Notes: a model not told the origin generated them from the letters alone. A DNA stretch of 64,000 nt from JAWVFM01 sp963771655 (GCA_963771655.1 CAVYUG010000014.1:4331-68330); one strand, 5' to 3'. Shown: positions 42,757-52,332, numbered from the stretch's first letter. Made by a program: numbers and translations.

Positions 42757-43818
42757 TCATTGATGCCGACGATGCCGGGTCTCGGGCGCGTAGGAGATCC
42801 AGCGGTTCTGATTCAGGATCCGCCGCAGCGCCCTGCGCGCGTCGCCGTAGTGATTGATGTCGTAGGGGCCGCCGCCGTAGACCGAGCGGTAGTAGACGAG
42901 CATCCGGGCGCGCCCGCGCTGGGCCGACCAGCGAAACAGCCACTTCGTGAACCTCGCGCCGGGATCGGCGTCCCAGGGCGAGTACTCGCCGATCTCGAAC
43001 GGGAGGCCGCGGTAGTCGGCGTAGAAGCGGCTGAGCGCGGCGCGGATGCCGGGGGAGGCGAACTTCGAGTAGATGTCGGCACCCACCCAGTCGACGTAGC
43101 GGCGCCCTGGCCAGTAGCGGCCCGGGGCGTTGCCGCTCACCGCGGGGCTGCCGATCGTCTGCGGGTTCCAGACCATCGCGACCTTGGGGTGGGGCAGCCG
43201 CCGCCCGACCCCCTTTGCCCGCACCGCGGGCATGTCCATCGCCCCCAGGCTGGCATTGATGCGGGCGACGTTGCCGCCGCGGACGATCAGCGTGAACCGA
43301 CGCCACGCGCGGCGGAACGACTTCGTCGAATGGCCGTGGCCGCGGGCCGAGCCGTCGGCGTTGTACGCGCAGTACGCGTTCCACGACCCGTTCATCTCGG
43401 CCATGAGCCGGATGTAGACCACCTGCCTGCGGTGCGCAGCGATCGAGCGGTTGAGCCGCACGATGTACCCGTCACCGTGTCCGCGAGCGATCTGCCCGGG
43501 ACGGATGATCTCCCGCTCGCCGATCCGCGTTCCGAGACTAAGCATCCCCCGCGTGGAGGTCCGGTGCCAGAGCGGCAGGGCGCCGTGCTTGAGCGACGTG
43601 CCCCACGGGAAGAACGCCTGCAGAACGGCTGGGTGGGCGCCGATCCAGTGGCGGAAGCGCTGGAAGTCGCGCTCCTTGCCGACCGTGCCCGAGACCCCGT
43701 GGAACGCCCGCCCGTGCGGCGGCTGGTAGGACTGGGGGTGCCACCGGGCCTCGGCTGCACCCACACTCACACCGGGGAGAACGCAGGCCGCCGCCACCGC
43801 AATCGAGATCCGTCTCAT
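42757..43818 (-). CDS. Secreted glycoside hydrolase, GH26-like (beta-mannanase-like)
   Basis: 353 residues from ATG 43818, giving a signal peptide (MRRISIAVAAACVLPGVSVG, cut near GAAEA); ATG 43839 is an alternative. A TIM-barrel glycosidase: the acid/base Glu is probably in RLMAEMNGSWNAY, the nucleophile Glu in PFEIGEYSPWDADPGA; WVGADIYSKF lies between. This matches the spacing of GH26-type mannanases or related clan GH-A enzymes. Acts outside the cell on a polysaccharide. Confidence 0.75.
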   Translation of the reverse strand: MRRISIAVAAACVLPGVSVGAAEARWHPQSYQPPHGRAFHGVSGTVGKERDFQRFRHWIGAHPAVLQAFFPWGTSLKHGALPLWHRTSTRGMLSLGTRIGEREIIRPGQIARGHGDGYIVRLNRSIAAHRRQVVYIRLMAEMNGSWNAYCAYNADGSARGHGHSTKSFRRAWRRFTLIVRGGNVARINASLGAMDMPAVRAKGVGRRLPHPKVAMVWNPQTIGSPAVSGNAPGRYWPGRRYVDWVGADIYSKFASPGIRAALSRFYADYRGLPFEIGEYSPWDADPGARFTKWLFRWSAQRGRARMLVYYRSVYGGGPYDINHYGDARRALRRILNQNRWISYAPETRHRRHQ

Positions 43819-43867
43819 GCGCCCCGCACGTTCCCGCATTCGCTGCGAATGCTTGCAGGGCGCACCC

Positions 43868-43915
43868 CACCGCGTGCGCGGGGCGCCTGTGAGGACGCCC
43901 CGACGCGCGGCGGTG
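43868..43915. terminator. GC-rich hairpin after a small gene
   Basis: Long imperfect stem with a perfect GGGGCG / CGCCCC core (43880-43885 and 43896-43901) and CACCGC / GCGGTG outer arms, directly downstream of the 64-residue gene on the minus strand. Terminator role is inferred. Confidence 0.5.
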
Positions 43916-43920
43916 CGGGC

Positions 43921-44115
43921 TTAGACGGGCCCGCTCACCGTCGCGGGCGGATCGCGCTCGAGGTCGTTCGCGTCGACCACAGCCCACCCAACACGCTCGA
44001 CGAGCTGGGCCGAGAAGTGGTCCGACTCGAGATCGCTCGGGGCAACCCGCTCCTTCAGGAGGACCCGGCCCGGGTCGGCGGCCGCATCGTCGGTGATGAC
44101 GACGATCTGGGGCAT
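43921..44115 (-). CDS. Small hypothetical protein (64 aa)
   Basis: ATG 44115 preceded by a strong site (GGAAGGAGAG). The sequence MPQIVVITDDAAADPGRVLL starts with one hydrophobic strand and is otherwise acidic and soluble. No known family is recognised. Followed on the same strand by a hairpin, so it is probably a single-gene transcript. Confidence 0.6.
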   Translation of the reverse strand: MPQIVVITDDAAADPGRVLLKERVAPSDLESDHFSAQLVERVGWAVVDANDLERDPPATVSGPV

Positions 44116-44200
44116 GCTTCTCTCCTTCCTTCGCGGTGTTGGAGCATTGTTGCGTGCTGACCTTGCCCTGGGGTCAAGCGGAGGTAAAGATTTCGTAGCG

Positions 44201-44602
44201 CTAGTCAGCCCACCAGTCGCGCCGGCCCTCGACGTCTTCGCGTGGAGCCTCGCCGAGATTGGGCGCGCCGATGACGAGGATCTCGAGGCCCTCCGGCCCG
44301 GCCTCGTAGCCTCGCCACGTACCGGGCGGGACGCGCACCGCGTCCCACTCCTTGAGCTCGACGATCTCGTCGTCGAGCTTCATCCGCCCGCTCCCGTGCA
44401 GAACCACGTACACCTCCTCCTGCTTCTTGTGCGTGTGGCCGTACGGAAACCGATAGCCGGGAGGGACGCGCTGGTAGCCCAGGCCGGATCTCTCGAGCTC
44501 GAGCGCCTCGGTCGCCAACCGGAACTCCAGGTCGGGCGCGCCGTCGAACCTGGACCCGACGTCCTCCAGTTCCTCCTTGAGGTTCCTGAGCGTGAACGGC
44601 AC
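44201..44602 (-). CDS. Cupin domain protein
   Basis: 133 residues from GTG 44602; a longer frame runs back into the tRNA-Ser gene and is rejected. Cupin motif 1 is in FPYGHTHKKQEEVYVVLHGSG (G-H-x-H-x4-E-x6-G) and motif 2 near PPGTWRGYEAG, where the second His is replaced by Arg. A single-domain metal-binding beta-barrel; substrate unknown. Confidence 0.85.
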   Translation of the reverse strand: MPFTLRNLKEELEDVGSRFDGAPDLEFRLATEALELERSGLGYQRVPPGYRFPYGHTHKKQEEVYVVLHGSGRMKLDDEIVELKEWDAVRVPPGTWRGYEAGPEGLEILVIGAPNLGEAPREDVEGRRDWWAD

Positions 44603-44641
44603 GGCTCGCAATCCTATGGCGCCATGCCGCAGCCGCCATAG

Positions 44642-44731
44642 CGGAGGGGGAGGGATTCGAACCCTCGAGGGACCGTAAAGGCCCCTAGCGACTTTCAAGG
44701 CCGCCGCATTCAACCGCTCTGCCACCCCTCC
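44642..44731 (-). tRNA. tRNA-Ser (anticodon TGA)
   Basis: 90-nt gene on the minus strand: acceptor GGAGGGG pairs with CCCCTCC, discriminator G, anticodon loop CTTGAAA, long class II variable arm, T-arm GGGTTCGAATCCC. CCA is not encoded. Confidence 0.95.
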
Positions 44732-44914
44732 GGCGCTCCGCCGAGACTAATGGCCTCGCGCGGTACACTGAGCGGCGGCCGACCGCTTCGCGCGGGCACG
44801 AGCGCCCAAAAGGGGGCCGAGCCTGATCTAGGTAGCCGACCACCCGGCTTCGACGTCGGGACGGACGGAGGACGAAAGAGAGCCGCCGGCCGGACCGCGA
44901 AGGAGGTGGCGCTC

Positions 44915-45457
44915 ATGAGCCCACCCGTTTTTTGCCCCTCGTGCACGCGGACGTACTTCAACCTGCGTCCGACCGAGCGGAGGTGCCCGCGCTGTGGCGG
45001 CGAGCTCGCCAACCCAGGCGCGGAAAACGGCGGTGCGCCGAAAGGCGAGAGCCGCCGCCACGGCCTCCCCACCGACACCCGCGAGCTGCGGAGCATCCAC
45101 AATCGGGTCAACGAGGTCCTTGCCGACGTCGACGCCGACACGAGGCGCAAGGTCCGCTTCGTCATCACCGAGGTGATCGCCCAGTCCCTTAGACGCAATG
45201 GGGCGGCGCCCGGCCTCACGGAGCTGACGGTGGAGGTGAGGGAGAATCTGATCCGCGTCGAGGCGAACGGGCGTGGGGCCTCGGCCCCGGAGAGCCTCGA
45301 CGGCTCCGCCGACAATGCCGCCGACCCACTCGCCGGACTGGCGCTCTTCGTCGTCGACGAGCTCGCCGTCCGCTCGGGCGCGGCAGCCGGTCCCGAGCCC
45401 AGCGTCTGGTACGAGATCGAACGCGCGCCGTCGCCCGCCTTGGCCGATGGAGGTTAG
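44915..45457 (+). CDS. Zinc-ribbon protein with degenerate RsbW-like ATPase fold
   Basis: 180 residues from ATG 44915 with AAGGAGG 8 nt before. N-terminal zinc ribbon FCPSCTRTYFNLRPTERRCP with second CPRCGG (CxxC...CxxC). Residues ~65-180 look like the anti-sigma/HATPase fold: VRFVITEVIAQSLRRNGAA sits where RsbW has its N-box but lacks the Asn, and DPLAGLALFVVDELAVRSG plus VWYEIERA resemble the C-terminal motifs. ATP binding may be lost. It overlaps the GGDEF-EAL gene by 11 bp, so the two likely work together in a signalling pathway. Confidence 0.65.
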   Translation: MSPPVFCPSCTRTYFNLRPTERRCPRCGGELANPGAENGGAPKGESRRHGLPTDTRELRSIHNRVNEVLADVDADTRRKVRFVITEVIAQSLRRNGAAPGLTELTVEVRENLIRVEANGRGASAPESLDGSADNAADPLAGLALFVVDELAVRSGAAAGPEPSVWYEIERAPSPALADGG

Positions 45458-47132
45458 CTCCGGCATCAAGCTCGACGGCGCGTTCGATCAGGCGCCGATC
45501 GCGATGGGGCTCGTCGGCCTCGATGGTGCCGAGCGCGGCCGCTACGTGGAGGTCAACGCCGCGCTCTGTGAGCTGAGCGGCTACCCCGCCGCCGAGCTTC
45601 TCGGCAGCGAGCCGCGCGCACACCTTCACCCGGCGGACGCGGAGGAGGACGCCCGCGCGGTCGAGCGGCTCATCGCCGGCGACGCAAAGAGCTACGAGCG
45701 CGAGCAGCGATGGCTCGCCCCCGACCGCCGCGTGATCTGGGTTCTCCTGACCGCCTCGCTCGTTCGTGACGCCGACGGAGAACCGTTCTACTGGCTTCGT
45801 CAGGCCCAGGACATCGACCAGCGAAAGCGCTTCGAGGGCCAGCTCGAGTTTCTCGCCCGGCACGACGCGCTCACCGGCCTGTTCAACCGCTACAGCTTCG
45901 ATCGCGCGATCTCCCGCGAGCTTGCGCTGGCGCGCCGCTACGGCGGAAGCGGCGCGGTGCTGATGATGGACATCGACAACCTGAAGCTGGTGAACGACAC
46001 GCTCGGCCACTCGGCCGGAGACGAGGTGATCGCAAACGTCGCCCACCTCCTGACGGAACGGCTACGGGAGACCGACGTGCTGGCGCGAGTGGGCGGCGAC
46101 GAGTTCGCCGCGCTTCTCGCGCGCATCGATCGCGAGCAGGCGGAGGAGGTGGCCACCAGCCTCGTCGCCGTCGTGCGCGAGGGCAGCTTCCTGGCCGGCG
46201 TCGAACGGTCGCTTCCGGTCACGCTGAGCGTCGGCGTGGCGTCGTACGCCGGCGAGGATCCGACGAACGCGGCCGACCTGATGATCGACGCCGACGTCGC
46301 GATGTACGAGGCGAAGCACGCCGGACGCGACCGGGTCGCCCTGTCGCGAGCAGGCGCTGAGGGGCGGGTGCGAACGAGGGTGAGCTGGTCGGAGCGGATC
46401 CGCGCCGCCCTCGAGGAGGAGCTGTTCGTGCTGCACGCGCAGCCGATCCTCGACCTGGAGACCGATGTGGTCACCCAGCACGAGCTGCTGCTTCGAATGC
46501 CGGGCGAAGCCGGCGAGCTGCTCCTCCCCGGGTCGTTCCTCTACGACGCGGAGCGCTTCGGCCTGATCGGCGAGATCGACCTTTGGGTGACAACGCAGGC
46601 GATCGAGCTGCTCGCTTCCGATCCCGGGCTGGGCAGGATCGAGGTCAACATCTCGGGCCAGTCCACGGTCGACCCCGAATTCCCCGGCCACGTCAAGCAT
46701 GAGCTCGACCGGTGCCGCGTCGACGCCTCCCGCCTGATCTTCGAGATCGCCGAGACGACCGCCATCACCAACATGCAGCGGGCCCGCCGGTTCACCTCTC
46801 AGCTTGCGGCGATCGGCTGCGGGTTCGCCCTCGACGACTTCGGCTCGGGCTTCGGCTCCTTCTACTACCTCAAGTACCTGCCGTTCGACTTCGTGAAGAT
46901 CGACGGCGAGTACATCGAGCACCTGAGCGCGAGCGAGACCGACCTGCTGATCGTGCGGGCGATCGTCGAGATCGTTCGCGGCCTCGGCAAGCGAACGATC
47001 GCGGAGTTCGTCGGCGACGCGAGAACGGTCGAGCTGCTGCGCTCCGAGGGTGTCGACTACGCGCAGGGGAACCACGTCGGGCAACCCCGGCCGTTTGCGG
47101 AGGCGTTTGCGAGTTTCGCGAGCGGGCGCTAG
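45447..47132 (+). CDS. PAS-GGDEF-EAL cyclic-di-GMP signalling protein
   Basis: 561 residues. PAS sensor (~residues 8-125, YVEVNAALCELSGYPAAELLG), GGDEF domain (~135-295) with an intact RVGGDEFAALL, so diguanylate cyclase activity is possible, and EAL domain (~310-555). The EAL signature itself is degenerate (HELLLRM), but DDFGSGFGSFYYLKYLPFDF and KIDGEYIE are kept. Whether phosphodiesterase activity remains is open. Starts within the upstream RsbW-like gene and overlaps the convergent DUF2294 gene by 4 bp. Confidence 0.92.
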   Translation: MEVSSGIKLDGAFDQAPIAMGLVGLDGAERGRYVEVNAALCELSGYPAAELLGSEPRAHLHPADAEEDARAVERLIAGDAKSYEREQRWLAPDRRVIWVLLTASLVRDADGEPFYWLRQAQDIDQRKRFEGQLEFLARHDALTGLFNRYSFDRAISRELALARRYGGSGAVLMMDIDNLKLVNDTLGHSAGDEVIANVAHLLTERLRETDVLARVGGDEFAALLARIDREQAEEVATSLVAVVREGSFLAGVERSLPVTLSVGVASYAGEDPTNAADLMIDADVAMYEAKHAGRDRVALSRAGAEGRVRTRVSWSERIRAALEEELFVLHAQPILDLETDVVTQHELLLRMPGEAGELLLPGSFLYDAERFGLIGEIDLWVTTQAIELLASDPGLGRIEVNISGQSTVDPEFPGHVKHELDRCRVDASRLIFEIAETTAITNMQRARRFTSQLAAIGCGFALDDFGSGFGSFYYLKYLPFDFVKIDGEYIEHLSASETDLLIVRAIVEIVRGLGKRTIAEFVGDARTVELLRSEGVDYAQGNHVGQPRPFAEAFASFASGR

Positions 47133-47551
47133 CTCTCGGGGGACGCCACCGGGTTCCCGCCGTCGCCCTCGGGCTCGAGCTGGAAGTACTCGACGGCGAG
47201 GTCCGGGTTGACGTGGACCTGGCTCATATACACCGCGACCCTGCGGCCCGTCGCCTCCTCGACGACGTCGCGGAACTCGACCTCCATCGCCTCCTGGAAC
47301 TTGCGACGGATGTTCCGCACCGAGTCGGCCTCGTCGCGGTCGATCAGGGTCCGCTCGACCTTGGTGAAGCCGCCGGTGAGCACGGTGATCACGGTGTCGT
47401 TTACGAGGTGGGTCTTGGCCTTCGTGGGCCCCCGGCCGTAGTAGCGGCTGTGGAGCTGGACGAGGCCCCGGGAAACTGCTGCGAGCCGCTCGCCCTGTTC
47501 GGGATAGACGGTTCCGATGGCGCCATCTTGAGGTGCGCTTTGGTCGGCCAT
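47129..47551 (-). CDS. DUF2294 domain protein
   Basis: 140 residues from ATG 47551. The signature GRGPTKAKTHLVNDTVITVLTGG followed by RRKFQEAMEVEFRDVVEEATGR is characteristic of DUF2294 (Na-translocating-decarboxylase-neighbour family), a cytoplasmic protein of unknown function common in Firmicutes and actinobacteria. Acidic tails at both ends. Convergent with the GGDEF-EAL gene. Confidence 0.85.
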   Translation of the reverse strand: MADQSAPQDGAIGTVYPEQGERLAAVSRGLVQLHSRYYGRGPTKAKTHLVNDTVITVLTGGFTKVERTLIDRDEADSVRNIRRKFQEAMEVEFRDVVEEATGRRVAVYMSQVHVNPDLAVEYFQLEPEGDGGNPVASPES

Positions 47552-47701
47552 TCCTGGCCTCTCTCGCGCCTCTTTAGGAATCGGCCCCGGCAAAGGAAAC
47601 GCGAAGTTCAGCCGGAGCGCGCTACCAGTGAGGGTACCACCGGGTGCCGGGGCCCCGCGCGACCTTCACCTCGGGCCCGCTGCTCGTAGGCTTGCCGCGG
47701 G

Positions 47702-49003
47702 ATGGCGGCCGAATGGCGCAACTGGGCGGGTGATCAGGCGTGCCGGCCGGTCGCGATCGAGCGGCCCGCAGGCGTGGAGGACGTCGCCGCCGCCGTCGGC
47801 CGGGCTCGCGAGCGTGGCCTCGTGGTACGGGCGCGGGGCTCCGGGCATTCGTTCACCGAGACGGCGCTCACCGACGGCGTGATGCTCGACCTCTCGCGGA
47901 TGTCGCGCATGATCGAGGCCGACCGGGCCAGCGGCCGCGTTCGCGCCGAGGGCGGCGTCGCCCTCAAGGCGCTGAACGGCCGGCTCGACGAGGTCGGCCT
48001 CGCGATGGAGAACCTCGGCGACATCGACGTCCAGACCATTGCCGGCGCGATCTCGACGGCGACCCACGGAACCGGTGCCGGACTGCGCAACATCTCCGCG
48101 CAGGTCGAGGCGATTCAGCTCGTCGACGGCCAGGGGGAGGTGAGGGAGCTCGATGTCGATGGCGATGAGCTTCGCGCCGCGAGGGTCTCGATCGGCGCCC
48201 TCGGCGTGATCACCGCGGTCACGCTCCGCACGGTCCCGGCCTTCACGCTGCGCCGCGTCGATGAGCCGAGGCCGCTGACCGACGTCCTCGACTCGATCGA
48301 CGAGCTCGCCGAGCGCAACGACCACTTCGAGTTCTTCACCCTCCCGCACACCGAGACGGCGCTCGTCATCGAGCGCAACCGCACCGACGAGGCGCCGCGG
48401 CCGCGCGGCCGGCTCGGCGCGTGGGCCAACGACGTGCTGCTCGAGAACCACGCGCTCGGGCTCCTGGCGAGGACCGGAAGGCGGTTTCCATCCGCGAACC
48501 CCACGCTGGCCCGATTCGCGGCCCGGATGCTGTCTCGCACGGAGAAGGTCGTTCGAAGCCACGAGGCGTTCGCCTCGGAGCGCCGGGTCCGCTTCACCGA
48601 GATGGAATACGCGGTCCCGCGCGAGCACGGGCCCGAGGCGCTGCGTCGCGTCGTGGAGCTGATCCGCTCGCGGCCGGTCGAGGTGTTCTTCCCGATCGAG
48701 TTCCGCGTCGTCGCCCCCGACGACGCGCTGCTGAGCCCCGCCCACGAGCGTGCGACGGCCTACATCGCCGTTCACCAGTTCGAGGGGATGGAGTGGCGTC
48801 CCTACTTCGAGGCCGTCGAGGCGATCATGCGGGACTACGACGGCCGTCCCCATTGGGGAAAGCGCCACTTCCAGACGGCGGAGACGCTCGCGCCGCTCTA
48901 CCCGCGGTGGGACGATTTCCAGCGCGCCCGCGCCCAGCTCGATCCCGCGGGCACGTTTCGCAACGAGTACACGGATCGGGTCCTCGGAGCGCCGGTCGCC
49001 TAG
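47702..49003 (+). CDS. FAD-linked sugar-lactone oxidase (D-arabinono-1,4-lactone / L-gulonolactone oxidase family)
   Basis: 433 residues from ATG 47702. VAO-type FAD domain with VVRARGSGHSFTETALTDGV and GDIDVQTIAGAISTATHGTG; C-terminal ALO domain ending in PHWGKRHF, the HWGK hallmark of aldonolactone oxidases. It oxidises a sugar lactone or polyol with O2. The covalent-flavin His is plausibly the GHS His. Overlaps the convergent desaturase by 4 bp. Confidence 0.9.
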   Translation: MAAEWRNWAGDQACRPVAIERPAGVEDVAAAVGRARERGLVVRARGSGHSFTETALTDGVMLDLSRMSRMIEADRASGRVRAEGGVALKALNGRLDEVGLAMENLGDIDVQTIAGAISTATHGTGAGLRNISAQVEAIQLVDGQGEVRELDVDGDELRAARVSIGALGVITAVTLRTVPAFTLRRVDEPRPLTDVLDSIDELAERNDHFEFFTLPHTETALVIERNRTDEAPRPRGRLGAWANDVLLENHALGLLARTGRRFPSANPTLARFAARMLSRTEKVVRSHEAFASERRVRFTEMEYAVPREHGPEALRRVVELIRSRPVEVFFPIEFRVVAPDDALLSPAHERATAYIAVHQFEGMEWRPYFEAVEAIMRDYDGRPHWGKRHFQTAETLAPLYPRWDDFQRARAQLDPAGTFRNEYTDRVLGAPVA

Positions 49004-49962
49004 GCCGCGGCGGTGGCCCCTCGCTTCTCCACCTGGCGCGAGGCGCTGATTCGGATGACATCCCAGGCGAGGCCGCACCGCTCGAGGCCGGAGATGAGCC
49101 AGCCGCCCGGGTCGAGCTCCCAGCGTCCCAGCCCGTGACGGGCCGACGTGGGGAACGCGTGGTGGTTGTTGTGCCAGGCCTCGCCGAACGCGAGCGGGGC
49201 CAGCCAGGCGAGATTCCGCGACTCATCACCGGTCGGGAACGGGCGCCGTCCGAAGTAGTGGCACAGGGAGTTGATGCTGAAGGTCACGTGGTGCAGGAGG
49301 AAGATGCGCACCGCGCCGCCCCACAGGAGGCCCGTCAGCCCGCCAACGATCGAGCCGGTCAACGCGACACCGAGGCCGAACGGGACCGCCAGCCCGGCCA
49401 CCACGAGGAGTGGAAACGCCGCGCTGATGACTCGAAGATCACGATCGGCGAGGAGGTCCTTCGCGTAACGGGCCGGATTCGCCATGTCCTTGCCGCGGAA
49501 CATCCAGCCGACGTGCGCGTGGCCGAGCCCGCGCAGCGCTCCCCGCCAGCCCGGTGCCGTCTCGACGTGAGGGCTGTGGGGATCGCCGGCGCGATCCGAG
49601 AAGCGATGGTGTTTGCGGTGGGTTGCGACCCACTCGACGACGGGTCCCTCGACCGCCATCGAGCCGAGCACGGCCAGCACCCCCCGCATCGCGCGCGTGG
49701 TCTTGAAGCTTCGGTGCGTGAAGAGCCGGTGATAGCCGACGGTGATGCCGAATCCGGTGAGCGCGTAGGTGATCGCCAGGACCACGAGGTCCTGCCAATG
49801 GAGCGCGCCGCCCCACGCGAGCCATCCCCCCAACCCGAGTGCGACGGCCGGCACGCCGAAGACGACCGTCCGCACGATGCGCTCCGAGGTCTCGTTGTCG
49901 ATCGGAACCGTTTCGGCGCGCGGGGCTGCAGCCGTCGGCAACGGCTGACTCGATGCGCTCAT
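49000..49962 (-). CDS. Acyl-CoA delta-9-type fatty acid desaturase
   Basis: 320 residues from ATG 49962 with GAAGGAGG ahead. Three His boxes in the expected places: HRLFTH (~residue 80), HRKHH (~118) and HNNHH (~265), with four membrane helices between. Di-iron membrane enzyme that inserts a double bond into acyl chains; FRGKDMANPARYAKDLLADR is typical of the bacterial DesA3-like group. Supports membrane fluidity and lipid storage with the WS/DGAT enzyme. Confidence 0.93.
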   Translation of the reverse strand: MSASSQPLPTAAAPRAETVPIDNETSERIVRTVVFGVPAVALGLGGWLAWGGALHWQDLVVLAITYALTGFGITVGYHRLFTHRSFKTTRAMRGVLAVLGSMAVEGPVVEWVATHRKHHRFSDRAGDPHSPHVETAPGWRGALRGLGHAHVGWMFRGKDMANPARYAKDLLADRDLRVISAAFPLLVVAGLAVPFGLGVALTGSIVGGLTGLLWGGAVRIFLLHHVTFSINSLCHYFGRRPFPTGDESRNLAWLAPLAFGEAWHNNHHAFPTSARHGLGRWELDPGGWLISGLERCGLAWDVIRISASRQVEKRGATAAA

Positions 49963-50113
49963 CTGGCCTCCTTCGATCTTCAAGCCCATCTCGCGCATAC
50001 GCGCCGCTGGGCGTTGAATCTCAGTTGATGGAAACGGGTCTTCGTCCCAGGTGGGCACCCGCGAGGTCGGAGGCCAATCCGTCGGTCAGTCAAACGTCGG
50101 CTTGGTCGGCTGG

Positions 50114-50980
50114 TCAGCGACCGTCCACGTCCACCGTAACAGGATCCTGGCCCGGCGCAGGAACGAGGGCGGCACCGCCGACCACGAGGAAGAACGCGAG
50201 CACGCGGGCGGTGATCCCGAGCGGGCCGGACCCGATCGGCTCGCCGAAGACGAGGACGCCGCCGAGGATCGCGGCGAGGTTGGCCGCCACCGACGTGATC
50301 GCAATGACCTCGACGGCAAGGCCGATCTGGAGGCTGCGAGCGGATGCGTAGAAGGAGACGACGAATGCCGCCAGCGCCGTGAGCGTCCACGGGCTGATCA
50401 GGCCGAGCAGTGGCCCCTGCGCGTGCGTGAGGTACTTGATCGCGACGTCGGAGACCCCGAATAGGACACCCGCGGCCGTGGCGAGCAGTAGCGCGGTGCG
50501 GCGCTGCGCGATGTCTCGGCGCATCGAGATACTCGCCAAGCCGACGCCAAACAGCAGGATGGCGCTCTCGAAGGCGATCAAGGCCGCCAGCGAGTAGCGC
50601 TGCGGCCCCTCCGCCGTCGTGGTGACGCCGATGACGGCCAGGCCGGCGGCCGTGATGCCGACGCCGGCCCACTGGCGCCGTTCGAGGTGAAACCCGAAGA
50701 ACCGCTCCGCTAGCACCGCGAGGAAGACGAGGCCTCCGGACAGGACCGCCTGCACGCTCGTGAGGGGCGCCAGCGAGAGCGCTCCGACGTGCAGGCCCCA
50801 GGCGACGAGCGAGACGATCCATCCGACCAGGAACCATCGCGAGCGAAACAGCGCGGCAGCGCTGCGTGCCGGGTGCCGCAGCCGGATCGATGGCGCGAGC
50901 ACCGCGCCTCGCTGCTTGAGCAGGAATCCGAGGTTGGTGCCCAGGGCCGATCCCAGGGCGAGGATCAGTCCCAGGATCAT
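50114..50980 (-). CDS. EamA/DMT family transporter
   Basis: 288 residues, about ten membrane helices in two halves (LILALGSALGTNLGFLLKQRG; VASLAPLTSVQAVLSGGLVFLA-like middle). The LGFLLKQRGA start is like Mg/NIPA-type DMT members. It begins 12 bp after the racemase-fold gene on the same strand, so they form an operon; substrate unknown, perhaps the racemase-fold enzyme's amino acid. Confidence 0.85.
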   Translation of the reverse strand: MILGLILALGSALGTNLGFLLKQRGAVLAPSIRLRHPARSAAALFRSRWFLVGWIVSLVAWGLHVGALSLAPLTSVQAVLSGGLVFLAVLAERFFGFHLERRQWAGVGITAAGLAVIGVTTTAEGPQRYSLAALIAFESAILLFGVGLASISMRRDIAQRRTALLLATAAGVLFGVSDVAIKYLTHAQGPLLGLISPWTLTALAAFVVSFYASARSLQIGLAVEVIAITSVAANLAAILGGVLVFGEPIGSGPLGITARVLAFFLVVGGAALVPAPGQDPVTVDVDGR

Positions 50981-50992
50981 CGCGTCCCCGCC

Positions 50993-52240
50993 CTAGCGGA
51001 AGCCGATTCCCTCGCCGCGGTAGGTCGGCACCTCGTCGACGATCCTGTCGCCGGACACGAGGTGCAGCGAGTCGAAGTGCTCGCAAAGCTCGCCGGCCTT
51101 CGCGTGCCGCATGTAGACGCGATCGCCGACGCGAAGCGTGCGCGTCGGGGTGCCGATCACGGGCGTCTGCACCTCCCCGGCTCCCTCCTGGCGGTCGAGC
51201 CGCAGGCCTTCGGGGAGGTAGGGCTCGGGAAGGCGGTCGCGGCCGGCCGGGCCCGACGCCACGTAGCCGCCGCCGAGCGCGGTGGCGACGCCCGGCCCCG
51301 GCCGCCGCACGACCGGGAGGACGAAGAAGGCAGCGGGGACCAGGTCAAGGGAGCGGTAGTCATCGAAGAGGTGCGGCGCGTAGAAGCCGGACCCCGCGGT
51401 CAGCTCCGTCACGATCCCGGCGGAGGCGGTGCGGGAGAGGCTGCCCGTTCCTCCGCCGTTGACGAACTGCGGCTCGGCAACCTCGCGGACGGCGGCGATC
51501 ACCTGCGGCAGCCGGCGCCGAAGGTCGCGCTCGGACGCGCGCTGCATGGCGCGGATCGCAGCACTTCGGAGCGGCCGGCCGGGGACTCGGTCGCCGACGC
51601 CGGCGATCTGCCCCTCGTAGGCCATGACGCCCGCGAGCCGCGTGCCCGGCCGGGCCTCGGCGTCCTCTGCCAGGCGGCGCGCCTGCGCGGGGAAATGGAT
51701 CGGTGATCGCTTCGGCCCGATCCGGACGAAGCGGCCGCGACCCAGCCACAACCCGGCGTCGACGTCGAGGCACATCGGTATCTGCGCCGGCCCGCCGCCG
51801 ATGGTCGATTCGACGAGGTCGAGGTGCGCCTCGGCATCGAACATCAGCGTCGGCGAGGTCTCGGGCCTGGCGGTCGCGAACTCGACCAGGCGCCTCATCG
51901 CCTCGCGGTCGACCGTGGGATAGGCGACCACCACGTCGTCGAATCCCAGCTCGGCGAGGTGAAGGGCCTCGTGGAGCGTGAACGCGAGGACGCCCCGAAA
52001 GCCCTCGTCGAGCGCTTCGATACGGCGCAGCATGCCGACCGATCGCACCGACTTCGAGGCGATCCTGATCGGCAGGTCTCCGGCCTGCGCTCGCATCGCC
52101 CTGGCGTTGGCGGCGAGCGCGTCCAGGTCGACGAACGCGAATGGTGGCTCCACCGTCTGGAAGATCGACTCGTAGCGTTCGAGAAGCGCCTCGCGGTCGA
52201 TGACGAGCGGCGAGGCGGCGGCGGTCTCGGTAGCTGTCAA
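50993..52240 (-). CDS. Fold-type III PLP enzyme, amino-acid deaminase/aldolase (alanine racemase N-domain)
   Basis: 415 residues. The PLP barrel begins with PFAFVDLDALAANARAM and has the PLP Lys in IRIASKSVRS; the C-terminal beta-domain of D-threonine-aldolase-like enzymes ends with VGDRVYMRHAKAGELCEHF, carrying His/Cys metal ligands. It acts on a D- or beta-hydroxy amino acid, splitting or deaminating it. Translation may be coupled to the DMT gene downstream. Confidence 0.87.
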   Translation of the reverse strand: MTATETAAASPLVIDREALLERYESIFQTVEPPFAFVDLDALAANARAMRAQAGDLPIRIASKSVRSVGMLRRIEALDEGFRGVLAFTLHEALHLAELGFDDVVVAYPTVDREAMRRLVEFATARPETSPTLMFDAEAHLDLVESTIGGGPAQIPMCLDVDAGLWLGRGRFVRIGPKRSPIHFPAQARRLAEDAEARPGTRLAGVMAYEGQIAGVGDRVPGRPLRSAAIRAMQRASERDLRRRLPQVIAAVREVAEPQFVNGGGTGSLSRTASAGIVTELTAGSGFYAPHLFDDYRSLDLVPAAFFVLPVVRRPGPGVATALGGGYVASGPAGRDRLPEPYLPEGLRLDRQEGAGEVQTPVIGTPTRTLRVGDRVYMRHAKAGELCEHFDSLHLVSGDRIVDEVPTYRGEGIGFR

Positions 52241-52332
52241 CGCCTGGCGAGCGTATCGAGTGCCGCCTCGGGCGAGCCCGAGGCGGCACTAGAATCGCCT
52301 GTGCGATCGGGGCCGTGCTTCCGGTCGCCACC

